Shown here one piece after another: positions 22,982 through 35,902 of a DNA stretch of 64,000 bases (its first letter is position 1; every line of letters starts with the position of its first letter). The notes beneath the pieces are model-generated. The model worked only from the letters and a program-made list of their open reading frames with translations. It was not told the origin of the DNA and did no database searches. The DNA comes from Lasioglossum baleicum (lineage: Eukaryota > Arthropoda > Insecta > Hymenoptera > Halictidae), in contig NC_134934.1 of assembly GCF_051020765.1 (NCBI RefSeq), forward strand, positions 10,492,001-10,556,000. The letters run 5' to 3'. Made by a program: the position numbers and the translations under genes.

Positions 22982-23459
22982 CCAGTCCGATGTTTACCGC
23001 GCTCTTCGAAACGCAGCGAACCTGCAAAGTAAACGGTAAATGGTAAACGAATGCCATCGGTCGTAACGCTCAGGAGAAAAACATGAACTTTGTTCCAGCT
23101 TTCGGGTGACTCATCGTTTTGTCACTACGTTTTCTGGTATCGGCTTGTTATCGAAGGTTTCCGTACAATGCCAATCGATACGGTTACACAAAAATAAGAG
23201 TCATCGTGCGATGTGCACACCGGGTATGTATATACATACGTGTGCGTTGTTCCGCGCAAGCATCGCGACGCACGGTGGACCGGATCGAAGAATTTAGGGA
23301 CATTTCACCGTAAAGTTGACGTTTTGAAATTGACAACTGATTGTCCTGCTTTGTTACGGTCTGCAGACCTCGAAAATTAAGAAATTAATAAAATTGAATA
23401 AATATTTTAGTTACGAACATTTGACATTTGATTATTCAAAATATTGTTTGCGTTATCAA
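22982..23459. other. Upstream flank of lipin
   Basis: No gene is recognised. 23,210-23,290 is CpG-rich and the right part becomes AT-rich. It may belong to the lipin promoter region or an untranslated exon. Confidence 0.3.
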
Positions 23460-23671
23460 TAGACTGTGGATCTTTATGCATTTGTGAAGAAATCGATTGG
23501 GTGTAATATAAAACAGTAATAGATTTGAAACATTCAAGAATGTTGTAATGTTGCTTTTAATGTAAGAAAGTCGTTAAGGGATGAAATCAATTTTTATGTT
23601 ATTCCTGCTTCCCACAATCCATGCAAAAGATTTCTGTGTGTTTTTTATTTTGCGTGAAGATCCGCAGTCTA
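23460..23671. mobile_element. hAT-type MITE, TAGACTGCGGAT family
   Basis: Ends are TAGACTGTGGATCTTTATGC and the complement of TAGACTGCGGATCTTCACGC. The 212 bp interior resembles the 61,967 copy (GAATGTTGTAATG, CACAATCCATGC). Flanks GTTATCAA and ATTAATAA match only partly, so the duplication has decayed. Confidence 0.7.
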
Positions 23672-25484
23672 ATTAATAAATATATCGGTATCTAATCAAT
23701 TGCTAAACATTTAGGTATTGTATGAGGTATTATACCAATTTCATACCCATAAAATTTTTCTTTCTAGATAAATTTCTAGATAAATTTTCCAGTTAAAATA
23801 GCTCCGAGTGCAAAGGGTTAAAGTTGAGCGTTATCAAAGTATATTTTCTCTTGTTTTTTTTTTGTATGATATAGAGCATTCCTTCCCAATAAGAAATCAT
23901 ATATTTTTTAGTAATTACTAATAATGAGTAGCTACATAGTAGCAGGTGCATATTTAAACGGGAATTATTGGCGAATGCAGCTGCAAATTATGTTGTAGCG
24001 CAAAATTGCGAAGCCTTCAATCAAAATCAACGTTTCATGACATCCGTCATTTGTTTTGATGCATCTTTCAATTGTTAGGTTAACCCAGTGGCGCACCCAG
24101 GATGTAATCTTCTAAGAAGTGTCGGCAAGTCAGCTGGGACATGCAAATTTATGGTATGGGCGGATGAAGTATCGGAGTTATTGGGTTTTGTAGATAAGGA
24201 TTCTTGATTTCTTGCGACAGTTAACGATTTTCGCGCAGCACGTCATCAAAGTATAGTCTTTCACGAACATTTAAAAAAAAATTCCAATTGAATCGATGAA
24301 AAACTGAGTTTTGTCGGTAGATTTTTGTCCAAAAAGATCGGTTTCTCGCCCACTGTGGGCCGGTGCAACGATGCCGCGCCGTTTACCCTTCCGGTTTGAA
24401 TCTGTTTTCAAAGGTTCGCGGAGAAACCGTCCGAGAACGGTACAAAACGAATCCAATTTTAGCGAACGTCACGCGTCGGATTTCAATGCCAGCGAAATCG
24501 TACAACCGCGAAATTTCAGCGGAGCTTACCGGTTACGCAAGCTGATCACGGTCGTGTATTAGTAAACCAGAGAAAACGTTTTTTACGATCTGCGGATAAG
24601 CGTATCGTTATTCGAGCCAGATATAACCCGTGTGATCGGTTGATAAAAATCGGTTGGTTTTTCCGTAAATCAATAATATTGTATATTACAGATCGAAATT
24701 CGATACAGAACGCATTGCACCATAAAAAATCGACGAGATTTACTCGATCGGTTCCGGCCGCGAAGCGTGTTTTATAATTTCAATGTTCGTTAAATAAGAG
24801 ATCCGAACTGTCGGTCTTACAGCTGCGTGTCGTATAGGTTGCATGTTGGAGAGCAGCGTGGTGCGTGACCGCGCAACCGATCATTCCGTCAAACATAATG
24901 AGGCTATTTTCGACTTGAATCCACACAACGACAATTTCGCAGTAGTTCAAAGTACGCCCACTGATCACGATATGCAGCCTGCAAGACCGACTTATATCCG
25001 ACACTAGGTATAAACCATAATGCATTTCGCAATCGATGATCCTCAAATTCGATCGTTATCTTTAGGTAAATAACGTGCAGATTCATAACAGAGTGCAGAA
25101 TAAATTTCTTAGAAATCATAAAATTTATTATATATTTAATTTTCGATCGAGAAGAATTCACCTTTATAAATTTCTTAGGTTTTGATCTTACAAGATTAAT
25201 AATCCTATGTCTATCTTTGATCACGATTACTCCACAACATTAAACGTAGTCAACCTGGAAACAGCTTTATTTTTCCTTTAATTAATAACCATATAATTTG
25301 TCCCTCTCTCTCCTTATGCAAATCAATTTTTACGCACCTGAACGTGCTTTGCGATCTCGAGCAGGTTTTCAAACCCTTAAAGCCAGATCTACCTATGGAT
25401 TAATTAATCCAATAAATCGCATTTCATATTGCAGACTCTAGCACTCTGCATAATCGTATTGATTTTTTCATTGAGTCTTTGCAC
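23672..25484. other. Gene-free stretch
   Basis: AT-rich with short frames only; no domain, tRNA or clear inverted repeat seen. Confidence 0.35.
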
Positions 25485-25620
25485 ATGTTTAAAAAACAAC
25501 TATGTTATTATACGAGTAGTCCTTTATTGTTTTCTATTGTAAACATTTATGTAAGAGGGCTTCGGTCCGTTTATAATCTATCTATATAAATAAAAATCAA
25601 ATGCTGTTCGTTGGTAAGCG
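25485..25620 (+). repeat. Probable retrotransposon tail
   Basis: TTGTAAACATTTATGTAAG and GGGCTTCGGTCCG, followed by TATATAAATAAAAAT, parallel the segment ending at 262. After it comes GTTCGTTGGTAAGCGCATCA with CGGCTGGACCGATTTG, wording typical of dispersed insect transposon ends. The class is not settled. Confidence 0.3.
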
Positions 25621-27091
25621 CATCACTTGAGAACGGCTGGACCGATTTGTTTAATTCTTTTTTTAAAATATTCGTATTAGTCCGAACTAGGTTATAGGAT
25701 AAGAAAAATTGGAAAAGTATCACGGAAAAATGGAAAATTTGGGAAAAACTAAAAGTGCTTTCAGAATCATATTTCAATACAACAAAAAAAACGAACGTCG
25801 CAGCTTTTAATCAATATTTCAATCGAACGTCGCAGCTTCTAATCAATATTTGAATAGAAATTTACATTATCGACGTCTGTTTGTAAATAATAACAATAAT
25901 AACAACGCGTTGAAAAGAGATTTGCTGTACGTTATAAGATATTTGTGGACGTGCTCCTAAACTTTCGAGTGAAGAGATCGTCTTTCCTCGAAGAAAAAAT
26001 GTCAGCGGACCATTCGGCTGACGAAATTTCCGAGTTTGTTTCGAGCCGACGCGAAAGTGGCTTACGGAATATCGACTTTTTATCGAACCGTTCGATATCC
26101 TCCTTATCTTCGAAGCAACGCGACGGTCAGGACAAAGAAAAGTTTGGGAAATTTGCCGGAAGCGGTGACGGCGCGCGATGACTCGGGATTCGAGCTTTGT
26201 CGGACGACCATATTTCATCGTGGCGGAAGCGTGCGGTATTTTCGGCCAAAATTTCGAACGAAGACAGAGATTGTTCGACGCGAGAAGATTCGACCTTGCG
26301 CGACAGGCCAAACCGCTCGCAAACCCGCCCGATTGGATGAATTTCAAAAAATCTCATCGTCGAGACAACATTCTTCTCTCGCTTTTTCCTCGATCATTTT
26401 TTCCTTCTCTTTTGAACGTCTCGCAGGATATTCTGCGAATTTTGATATTCGGGAGAATTAGTTACGCGTACAACAAAAGTCGACTACTTCCTCGCGTGCG
26501 TCGCGCCGCGAATTGTCTGGGATTCGGCGAATCGCCAAACGCGATTATCGCTCGAGCCAAGAGAGCCAGCGCGCTGCCTACCGCGAGATCTTCTGCAGAG
26601 AAATTCTTCCGGGAATTGGGCTTCGTTATCGTCCACGTTGTCGCCGAGTGACCGATTCGTTGGAAACTCCGAAAGCCTGCGATTCTTTTTGAAATTGCTC
26701 GTTCTCGTGCTCTTCGAGAGCTTCCTTCGTGACGCGGAACTTTCAAACGGTAAAAGCTTGTTTACCCGTTGATTCGGCTACGACCTTTCTCTCCTCTCTC
26801 CTCTCCTTCTCTCTCTATATCTCTCACCGGTTTCGTCGCTTATCTCGATGGCACGTTTATGCAATTGAAATCGTGCCGAAAGTAATCGAGAGTTTAGGCG
26901 GCCGGTAAGGCGAGGTAATAACGAGTTACGGAGTCGAACCGTAATCGGTCGTGCATTTCATCGATCGGAGTCGCGATCGAACGAGAAGCTCGATCGACAA
27001 ACCTATAAAGAGACTCCGATGTCGGAATCGCTTTTTGAAACGCGTCATCGGACTTACTCATCGTCGACAGGATGACTTACGTCTTTTTACC
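25621..27091. other. Gene-free stretch
   Basis: From 25,860 the DNA is CpG-rich and frames of 140-160 codons overlap on both strands, none protein-like. A CT-rich run lies at ~26,787-26,826. No gene is supported. Confidence 0.3.
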
Positions 27092-27811
27092 TAAACATGA
27101 CGAAGCAGTGGCAAATTTATATTCATTTATGGCCATTCCGGAGTTATAAACCGTATTCTTTATTTGATTTCATATAGATCGAATGAATTTTATATTCCTT
27201 TATGGCCATCCCGGAGTAATAAACCGCATTCTTTATTTGATTTCATAGATCGAATAAATTTTATGCAAAATAAGAATGTTCTGCGTTTGTTACAACATAC
27301 AGAAGCCACTTAGGAACGCTTTAATTTCTAGAATAATTATACTTGGACTCAATAAAGTAATATACATATTGATGCTATTTAATTCTTTGAATGTTTACAC
27401 TGTGTCAAATTACAGCTGCTCATTTATATTAAACGCGACGAAGCAGTAGCAAATTTATTTTGATTTATGGCCATTCCGGAGTAAAAACGCAGGAGCTAAA
27501 TATAAATTTATATTCTTCACCAATAATTTTAATGTGGTGAAAATAATACATTAAGTAATACTCTTAAAGTCTTTCAATATTTTCACTGTTTTAAATTGCA
27601 CTTGCTCATTGTTTTTACAAATGCATAAAATCCGGAGTCCAGCTACAACATATAGGAACAACTGAAAAACGTTTCCATTTCTAGAATAATTTTACTTGAT
27701 CACACACAATGAAGTACATAATACATATTGATGCAGTTCTTCGAATGTTTCCACTGTGTCAAGAGACGCAGTTGCAAATTTTTCCCGTGAACGCATAAAA
27801 TCCGCAGTCTA
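27092..27811. repeat. Cluster of tandem and nested MITE-related repeats
   Basis: A ~70 bp unit (TTTATGGCCATTCCGGAGTT, ATTCTTTATTTGATTTCATA) is present twice at ~27,120-27,262. Its left part recurs at ~27,431-27,485 (GACGAAGCAGTAGCAAATTT). Interleaved are three diverged copies of the TAGACTGCGGAT MITE interior, ending GCATAAAATCCGGAGTC at ~27,640 and TCCGCAGTCTA at 27,811. It is a local amplification of decayed elements. Confidence 0.6.
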
Positions 27812-29387
27812 AACATCGCCGTCCTTCCCTACCAGCTATCCGCGGCGGACTTGGATCGCTGAGCAAATCGGTTCGACGATCGGTATGTAATAATCGAGAG
27901 AGTCGCGTGTCATCCGTTACATGGTGTTGCGAGACACGCACACGTGCACGTGTACGATTATGCAACGGCACGGCGCGGCGATTTCATCTCGTACTTTTAC
28001 GTGGACATTTCAAGCTGTGTTCGCCGCGTTTGTTGCTTTCGCTGGGACGGTTCCCGGCGTCGTTTCTAACGTCAAAATGGAAAGCTGTCCGATTCATCCT
28101 GGTTTGCGAATTGGTAGTCTCGCGGGGAATGTGTTCAAATGTATGCATCGACGCGAGGAGACAAGATGAGGCGCGATCGATGAGAGAAAGAGAGAGCAAC
28201 GCGGACGTCCGCGCGAATCCAATTTTGGAATAGCAGCGGCAGGTGCTATATCGTCGGTGTGGACACCGCTTTGTCGTTGAACGAACAAACAACGAGCACG
28301 CGCTACACCGACGAGCAACAAACGATTCTCTGGCTTTCCGCCCAGTTTTTACTATTGCTCGACCATGGACTTGACACAGGGTTCGACGAGACGAGCGCGA
28401 GAGGATGCACGGTGGATAACAGCTGAGCGGAAATTGCCGTTCGATCTTATTCCTCTTCGAATAAGACGAATAAAAAGAGGAACGAGAGAGAGAGAGAAAG
28501 AGATGGAGAGCGAGATAGGCGCGACGATAGAATGAAATTTACGTACGCGAGGCTGTGCCAATCGATGAGCGCGAACAAGGGCAAGGAAATTGCGCAATCG
28601 GAATTTCCGTTAACCGCCTCCTGTTTCCTGTTGTCTTTCTGTCAGGACGGTTTTGCACAGGCTGAACATTTGATAATGTTTTCCCGTCCCTCTCGACGTG
28701 TTTCACACTCGCAGCCGCTCCTGGCAGAGGCGACAACCGAAAGGGTTGTCGGCGTCTGCCGACACTTACCGTGCGAACCAAAGAGAACGCTGAAAGCTCT
28801 GTCCCCTGTCCCGTTCTTGTGCAATCGAAAGCTCCGCGAGGACACAGCGACGCTGGTTCCCGCTTTGGTAAGCGCGATCAAAGTCTGCCGGGCACCGCAG
28901 CTTGCGACGACGCGATACGACCAGTCGGATTGCCGCCAAACTTTCGGAATATTCCGTGATTCAGAGCCGCGAAGAAAGTCCCGCGGTGTACCAACACTCT
29001 CGCGCGCTTCTCGTACCTCTGCGTCCGCTTCGAACCAACTATCGAGTCCAACTGAGCCGCCGACCAGGGAACCAGTTATACGACGGTATTGTTTATTATC
29101 GGCTAGCATACACGCGCGCACACGGGAAAACAGAATTCGCGCCATCGAAGCTGAGACGGAGAAAACGTGCGAGAGCGATGTTTTCGTCGGGAGAAGCGCT
29201 CCGATTGGTCGACGTCCCTCAGACCAGAGGCCGAGCCTCCTACTTTTACCATCTGTTCCGAACGTTGGAGAAAGATGGGATGCGACGCGTCTAGTCTTGT
29301 CAAGACTTGTTCCGTCTTGTTGCGTAGCGTCGCGGCGGATCGTTGACCCAGATCGACCATCGAGTTAAGGTCGATCTACACTAGAGC
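27812..29387. other. CpG-rich gene-free stretch
   Basis: A 278-codon + frame (28,532-29,368) and a 167-codon - frame overlap each other, so neither gains support from openness alone. The peptides show no domain. GA-rich runs lie near 28,474-28,515. Possibly a promoter/UTR region of an unseen transcript. Confidence 0.3.
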
Positions 29388-29515
29388 TAGACCTCTACCC
29401 GAGTATGTGAGATACTCGGATACTCTAGAACCCACGAGACACCCGGGTAGAAGCAAAAGTACCCGGGTACAATCTCGTCAGACAGCCGAGTACCCCGGTA
29501 TGTACCCAAGTCTTA
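29388..29515. repeat. Cluster of ACCCGGGTA-like palindromic motifs
   Basis: Within ~130 bp occur CTACCCGAGTATG, GATACTCGGATACTC, ACACCCGGGTAGA, GTACCCGGGTACA, CCGAGTACCCCGG and ATGTACCCAAG. These repeated short words and their complements resemble the subterminal repeats of a DNA transposon, but no paired ends are visible. Confidence 0.45.
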
Positions 29516-32506
29516 GAACTTCCTACTGTGTAGAACTATTTATTAGCTGAGCTAGGATGATCACGTAATAAACGATCGAACCGTTGCGCCGAAAACATTT
29601 AAAAATTTATTGTCAAAGCATTAGTGTTGAAATCTCTAAACGACAACATCTCGATGGTGAATGTACACGTGTGTAATGCGATGTTCTTCCTGACAACCAC
29701 AGAATCGACTCCAGATTGCGTTCTTCCCGGAATCGGTTCTCCTCTTCAAGGACTTCGAGTCGATGTTGTGGTCGAGAATCGGTATCCTCGTTCCGGTCCC
29801 CTCGTTCGTCAATGGCCTCTACCATTCGTTGAATAGTAGACGGCCTCCGCGATGAGAAACGCGTTACAATGTCGAGGTTAAACCGCCTACGGAACCTTCA
29901 GGACCGACGTTCTCTCCTAACGGGTCCACTGGCATGAAACCGAGTAAACAATCTTGTTTGCTAGTGTTATCAGCACCTTCGTCCGAGATGGAGCATGCGG
30001 ACGCGATTACAACAGGCCCGTTGCGAAACTCGCCTCTTCTCGAAAGCCCAAAACACTATTGTTGACCCTAGTTTCCCCAACGCAACTCGTCCCTCCGTGA
30101 CAAATTGACGCAACGCTAGACGAAGATGGACGATTCGATTTGCGAGCTGACACAAGGATGTCAGTAGAAACGATAAGCCGAGTCTGTCTATATTTATCAC
30201 TCCTCGAGTGTCCGAGTCGCTTTCTGGGTTCTTGCGACAACGAAAAGTCGGAGGAACTGTGGGAAAACCGTGGGAACTGTTTGTTGTATTCCGTTAGTTA
30301 GTATTTTATTTATAAGATAGGGCGAGATATTGACACATGTGTTTGCAATGAAACTGTTCACACGAAATACATACATACTGCTCGGACCGCCACTGACCGA
30401 CACCGACTCGAAATTTTCAAGACAGGCCCGCATAAAACAGTTGCAAACAACAACTTTTAGCATTTTCTTTGTACTTCGGACCAATTGGAATTTCCTCAAA
30501 ATTCCTTCGTTTTAATAATTCAAAGAACGTGTACTGCGGCACTAATAATTTACTGGGAAATGTTTACTTACAGAATTAAAGGAACACTGAATTGTAGTTA
30601 TGAATTACCAATCTTTGAACTCCTGCAATTTCATGTAACACATTATTACAGAATTCTACACGTGCGAATTTTAATGGAATCTTTGAATAAAGTCCAATAT
30701 ACTCTCCACCGACTTTCCTCTTCTTCAAAAAATCGGATGCACCTAAATGCGATCTCATTTTTCACGTCTGTCGCTTCAGCTTTCTCTTCGTCAAAACGAC
30801 ATCCAGTCAACCTCGCCAGTGACCATCCCTTTTTTCACTAACAACTTTCACTTTTCCTCCCCTACGACTGCCCTACCTAAGATCATTCTTTCTTTCATTT
30901 TTACCGCGTTTTTATTAGCTCGCTTTCTTGTCTGTCTCTCTGTCCGTTTGTTCGGTACAAATTGTGCAATTGATTTTAAACTAACCTCCCGATGAGCTAG
31001 AGACTTGTTCCTGATCAATGATCTTTGGCAACTTCTACAAAACAATCCGATCGTTTATTACGAATTATAAAGCAACTTTGCTAATTGTCAAACAAAATCA
31101 ACGTTTCGATCCTAGTTTGGATCTTTCTCAAGATTTATTTGAATCGCGTCTGTAAATTAAATATGTTATAGTAATTTTGAAAAAACAGAAATATTGAAAG
31201 ATTTAATGTAAGAAATATTGCTAATGCTTTGACATAGGACGTCGGTAAAATAAATTTTTCACGACTTTTTTCCTGGTAAATAGGTAAATCCTGTAAAACT
31301 GAAATTTTCTGAAATTGTGGCAATGCGACGTCTTTTCCCGCAACCACAGAATTCGAATCGATAGCCTCGCGCCAGGCGAATGCGAAGGCGGTGCGCAGCG
31401 GCGATCGAAAACAGCAACCGTTCTTCGAATCGAAGATGTAACTCTACCCTTGTTATTGACTAAATAAGAAACGCGCAAGACGCGCGTGTCGCATTACCTA
31501 TATAACCAGTGACAGGCGAAAACAAACGGAACAACAGCAATGCAAATCGTTTGATCTATTTGTTTACACCAACTCCCACCCGGTAATGTTCTCGTGATCG
31601 TTGTTTTCCCGAGTCGTAAATAGGTTACGCGATGCGTAAAAGCGACGCTCGCGCGAATGTCGTTAACGTAGAACGGTGGATCAGCTTAGCCGTCGTCGAT
31701 CCGTCACCGTGAGGGCACCACACTGCCAACCCTGCTCTCTTGTTTGCGTCGATAAAGCTGATCAATCACCAGCGAACGCGTCGCGGATCTCGGCGGTTCG
31801 TGTCCGCGTTTCCCTTTTCGAGTCGTGTGCCTCTCGAAAGCAAAAGCTCCATCCTTGTAGAGCGTAGGCACCTCTCGTTACCCGTGACTGAAATCGAAAT
31901 TTCTGGTCTCTAGGTCGCAGCGCGAAAGGGAACTCGTTTCGCGAGCGTTCAACCCTGAACGAAAGCGACAGCGAGCGGATCGGAGAGTCGTAAAACCGCG
32001 GTCGCTCAACTTCCTCTTCGAGGAGACTCTTCGGCCGCTGCTTCAACGGTTCCTACCAGACCAACGATCTCTTTTCTCCTCTGATTCCCGTGATAGATAT
32101 CAGCCTATCGACGCACAGCGCCGCGTCATTTGACCCGAAAAGTGTCATCGTATTACGAAATCAATGTCATTTTCTGCATGAATGGTTAATAAACGTTGTA
32201 GATTTATGATAAATAAAAGAAAATGGTTTGTTAATAAAACTCCTCGACTAGAACTTTGGCCACAAAGTAAGAGAAGTGCGTTACAAGTTACAAGTTATAT
32301 GATTCGTCGGAAGTCTGACAACTTGTGATAGACAGAACTTCGAAAGAGTGAGGTGTTAGCTGAGCTGAGGTTTCTACTAAAAAAGCTGGGTTCAGTCTTT
32401 TGCGCGAACTTCTATACAGTAGTTTCTTAAAGGGAGAGATAGATGACTACGGTGAGGTGTCATAGTGCTGATTTTTGTGTGACTAAGGGTAGTGACCGGT
32501 CGACTC
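29516..32506. other. Gene-free stretch
   Basis: No recognised gene. ~30,420-30,500 weakly resembles the interior of the Tc1-like MITE (CAACTTTTAGCATTTTCTTT). ~30,898-30,945 carries the TTTTTATTAGCTCGCTTTC repeat also at ~3,705. CpG-rich DNA at 31,650-32,050 keeps frames open without domain similarity. Confidence 0.3.
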
Positions 32507-33039
32507 TCCAAGGTGAGGTGAAGGTCACCTTGATTTTTTAAAATGGAAACACCTACTTTCGGTATCATGAATCGATAGACTATCGAATTCTGAGTAAAAA
32601 TGTATTGACCTCCATATGTCCTAAATCTAATAGTTAACGAGATATTATAGAAACAATTTTCTTTCTTCTTTGGATGATATATCTCGTTAACACTTTACCT
32701 ACCGGAAGCATATTAATAGGATTATCAATAATTGTGCTGTACCGAAAGAAAGCATAGAAATTATCTTTTACATTGCAATCTTAAATGAAACTCTTAGATG
32801 ACGTTATTGAGGGTGACTTGCTAGTTCACCATAAAAATTGCTGTTGTTATTGAAGGTTATATTAAAAAGTGTTTAGCCATGTAGCATAGATTTTTCAAAA
32901 TTATGCAATAATCACCGGTCAGTAATGTGTTAACTATTAGATTTAGGACATATGGAGGTCAATACATTTTCATGATACAGAAAGTAGATGTTGTTTTCAT
33001 TTTAAAAAAATCAAGGTGACCTTCACATCTCACCTTGGA
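32507..33039. mobile_element. Foldback MITE, ~530 bp
   Basis: Arms ~32,507-32,645 and ~32,927-33,039 are inverted copies. The left starts TCCAAGGTGAGGTGAAGG and both contain TGACCTCCATATGTCC or its complement. A ~280 bp AT-rich loop separates them. No transposase. The target duplication is not clear, so the superfamily is unknown. It sits just upstream of the duplicated block starting at 33,074. Confidence 0.7.
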
Positions 33040-33073
33040 TTTTTAGTCGACCATCGCCAGTATCGCCACTGTT

Positions 33074-35902
33074 GACAATCTTGCAAAACCAACATATAAC
33101 TGAATAAACCTCTTGACATTTTTTTGCTAAACTGTTGTACTCGACGCTGAAACCCGGAAGACTTGTTCCTTGCTTCACCGTATCACGAAAAGAAAATCAG
33201 TGTCGTGGATTATCCGGAAGTGTTCCGTCGGGTCTGCTGCGACCCAACGTAATTCGCCTCGACCGATTTTGGCCGTTGATCGACTTTGAAAGGTCATCAA
33301 TCCAAACTTATCTTTTGTGCTCATGTGGTGAATGTCAAATTTGGAACAACATAATCCATCACGGTCGATGCACGAGATAACAATTGATCGAAAATAAGAT
33401 GGCGCATTTGTCTGAAATCGACGTCTTTCGAAGTAAACCGGAAAATCTTCGAGAAAATTGACGCGTCTTTTAAAAATAAGATACTATATCATACTATTAT
33501 CATTATCTTGCATTTAAATGTAAAGTTTGCATTTATCGTAGACGGGACACTATTTTTTTGAGTTTCAAAGCTCCGCGTCTCTTTCTTCCCCATACGCTGT
33601 CCTTCCTTACTCCTGAAACGTTCATCGTCAATTAAACCACTACATACAATTGAAATTATATCGTGTCTGGTCTTATTTTAATCAGAAAAATGCCACAAAT
33701 ATATTGGCGAAAGTTTCATAAAAAGATAAGTAATAATAAAAAAGATTTTATATTGGTTTTACATTGTGAGGACGCACGGACCTTTGAACTGTGCCGACAA
33801 CTGCGACTCTCCGCGTAGCATTAGTAGCGGTTCACACCGATATAGCCGAGCCAAGATCAAACTACTACAGTGGAGAGGATATTTTTTATTAACGTTTATC
33901 GTTTACAGCCTTTTTGCGTTCATAGAGGATTTACGTTCATATTGTAGATACTATTTTAAAACAATGGCCGATTTTCTTAACATCGGTTTCCTAACATTCC
34001 TGTGCGTTACCGTGCTAGGTGTTCTGGAAGCGAGAGCCAACACACTCGTGCCGTAAGCATTCTGTTCTCTTCCTGACAGAAAAACCGGAAAAAAGTCGAT
34101 TTCTACATTTTTGCGTATGTCATAAAATTTTTGTTGTCCGTCGCAATTAGAGGTCTGAAGAATACGGCTACAATGTTGTTTTTTCTATTTGTACAACCGT
34201 CAAGTAGTAAACTTCATCGAAAGTCGAGCGATTTTAAGGCGCGCTTTTGTCCGTTCATTGACGAATCCATCGACCTACCTTTTTATGACCTTGAGCCCAT
34301 AAATAACGCTACAATATTTTTTTCCGGTTTTTCTGCCGAATACCCCACAGTGGGACGTTTCCGCGGATTCGCGGATCAACGAAATCACGATCGACTCGTT
34401 TGCAGAGACCAGGAATTGAAGCTGAGGAATAATGATGGACGGGATGTCAATATCAACGCCGTCTTCGACGATGTGATGCCTGTGATAAAAGACCTTATCA
34501 TAAAGAAAGGGCTGGATCCTCTGAAAATGCGTGACGTCCAAAAGGAGCTGGTAAAACTTTCCTTTGGGTCCTATGTTATTATTAGACTGCGGATTTTATG
34601 CATTTATGACACAAATGGGTACGTACAATTTAAAACAGTGGATCTAATAAAAAGATTTAAGGCCACCAGTGTGTAAGTTTCGCGTTAATAAGATGATTAA
34701 AAGAAGAAAGAAATTTTTATTTGACACCTGTGTCTTGCAATCAATGCAGACATTTTTTATTTTGCATAAAGATCCGCAGTCTAGTTATTATCGTCTCGAT
34801 AATTTCCGTCTGACTTATTGTTAGCTGTATATGTTGAAGATGTGTGAAAGATATCAATGATGCCATCCGCGGATACCGATTGATTATGAATTGTAAATTA
34901 GCTACTGATATAAGAATATTACATACGCTCTCGTTCTGTCACTAATTGTAAGAATTGTGTTGAGCGGACAACTTCACAAGAAGTTGTTGTAGGTACTTCT
35001 TGTAGATGTATTAGTCTTTCTGTTGATTCTATTGTAGTAGCTGTTCATTTCATTTAATAGTTAGAAACCGTTTAATTTCGATACTCAGGATCAAGATAGG
35101 GTTCCGGAGGAGGATTTGTATATCTTCGGAAACGAAAAAATTCGTTGATCTGTTCCAGCACGGAATACTCGACAAGAGCGGCGTGCTCAACCTGAGCCAC
35201 GGTTGGGCGCAAGGACTGTCACAGCTGAAGCGCAGCGGTGACGTGGTTGTATCTTACAAAGATAAAATAGTAACTTTGGACGCGATGGTGGGATTAGATT
35301 TGATCGATGTAAGACGCTCTCCACCTGCTTCATCGATTTCTCGCCAGATACACTGTCGATAAGAACGCCAACTTGATCGGCATCTCGGTTTCTCCGATGT
35401 TTCAGGTCGGCTACGATTACAAGTTCAAGTACTCGATCATCTCGCGATCAGGGGCCTTAAATGCCCGTTTGTCCGACACGAAGGTGCGAGTGGTGCTGAA
35501 GGTAGATCTGAAGCATTACAGGCTCAGTCTGGTATCGTTCCAGACTACCTCTGTCCGGTAATTATTGTCCGAGAATTTATCGTGTAATTCCATTCGGCTT
35601 TGTGATTTTCAATTGCATTCTCTCGCGTTTTAGTAAGATAGATGCGAACCTCCAAGGTGGCGCAGTTGATAAGATCCTGAGCGCCGCGACCAACACTTTC
35701 ATCGGATCATTCAGGAGACAGATAATCGAAACGGTGGAGAATAGAGGTTCCGAGATAAGCCGCGAGTACCTGGAGAGGATCAATGAGAAAATCCCCAGGC
35801 CCGATGGTACTCCTCAGCTGTTGGAGTTGGAGGACAGCGCGGTGGTCCGCAATAACAACGACTGGGAGAACATGGTGGACAACATACCAACTCACGTCAA
35901 AT
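33074..35902 (+). repeat. Tandem segmental duplication, unit 1
   Basis: Sequence from GACAATCTTGCAAAACCAAC (33,074) matches that from 37,877 at roughly 95% over promoter, exons and introns, except for three indels. Unit 1 lacks ~440 bp before the start codon and has a different, shorter intron 1. It carries a hAT MITE at 34,583. It ends where the retrotransposon begins. Confidence 0.9.

Noticed and set aside
25862..26651. Frames of 140-160 codons on both strands
   Set aside because: Shadow frames in CpG-rich DNA, no domain.
28532..29368. 278-codon open frame on the + strand
   Set aside because: No domain, GC-rich DNA, and a long frame is also open on the opposite strand; openness alone is weak evidence.
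35309..35347. A 39-nt intron between exons 3 and 4 of the group-7-like gene
   Set aside because: Has GT...AG ends but is shorter than usual insect introns, and removing it does not restore the frame.
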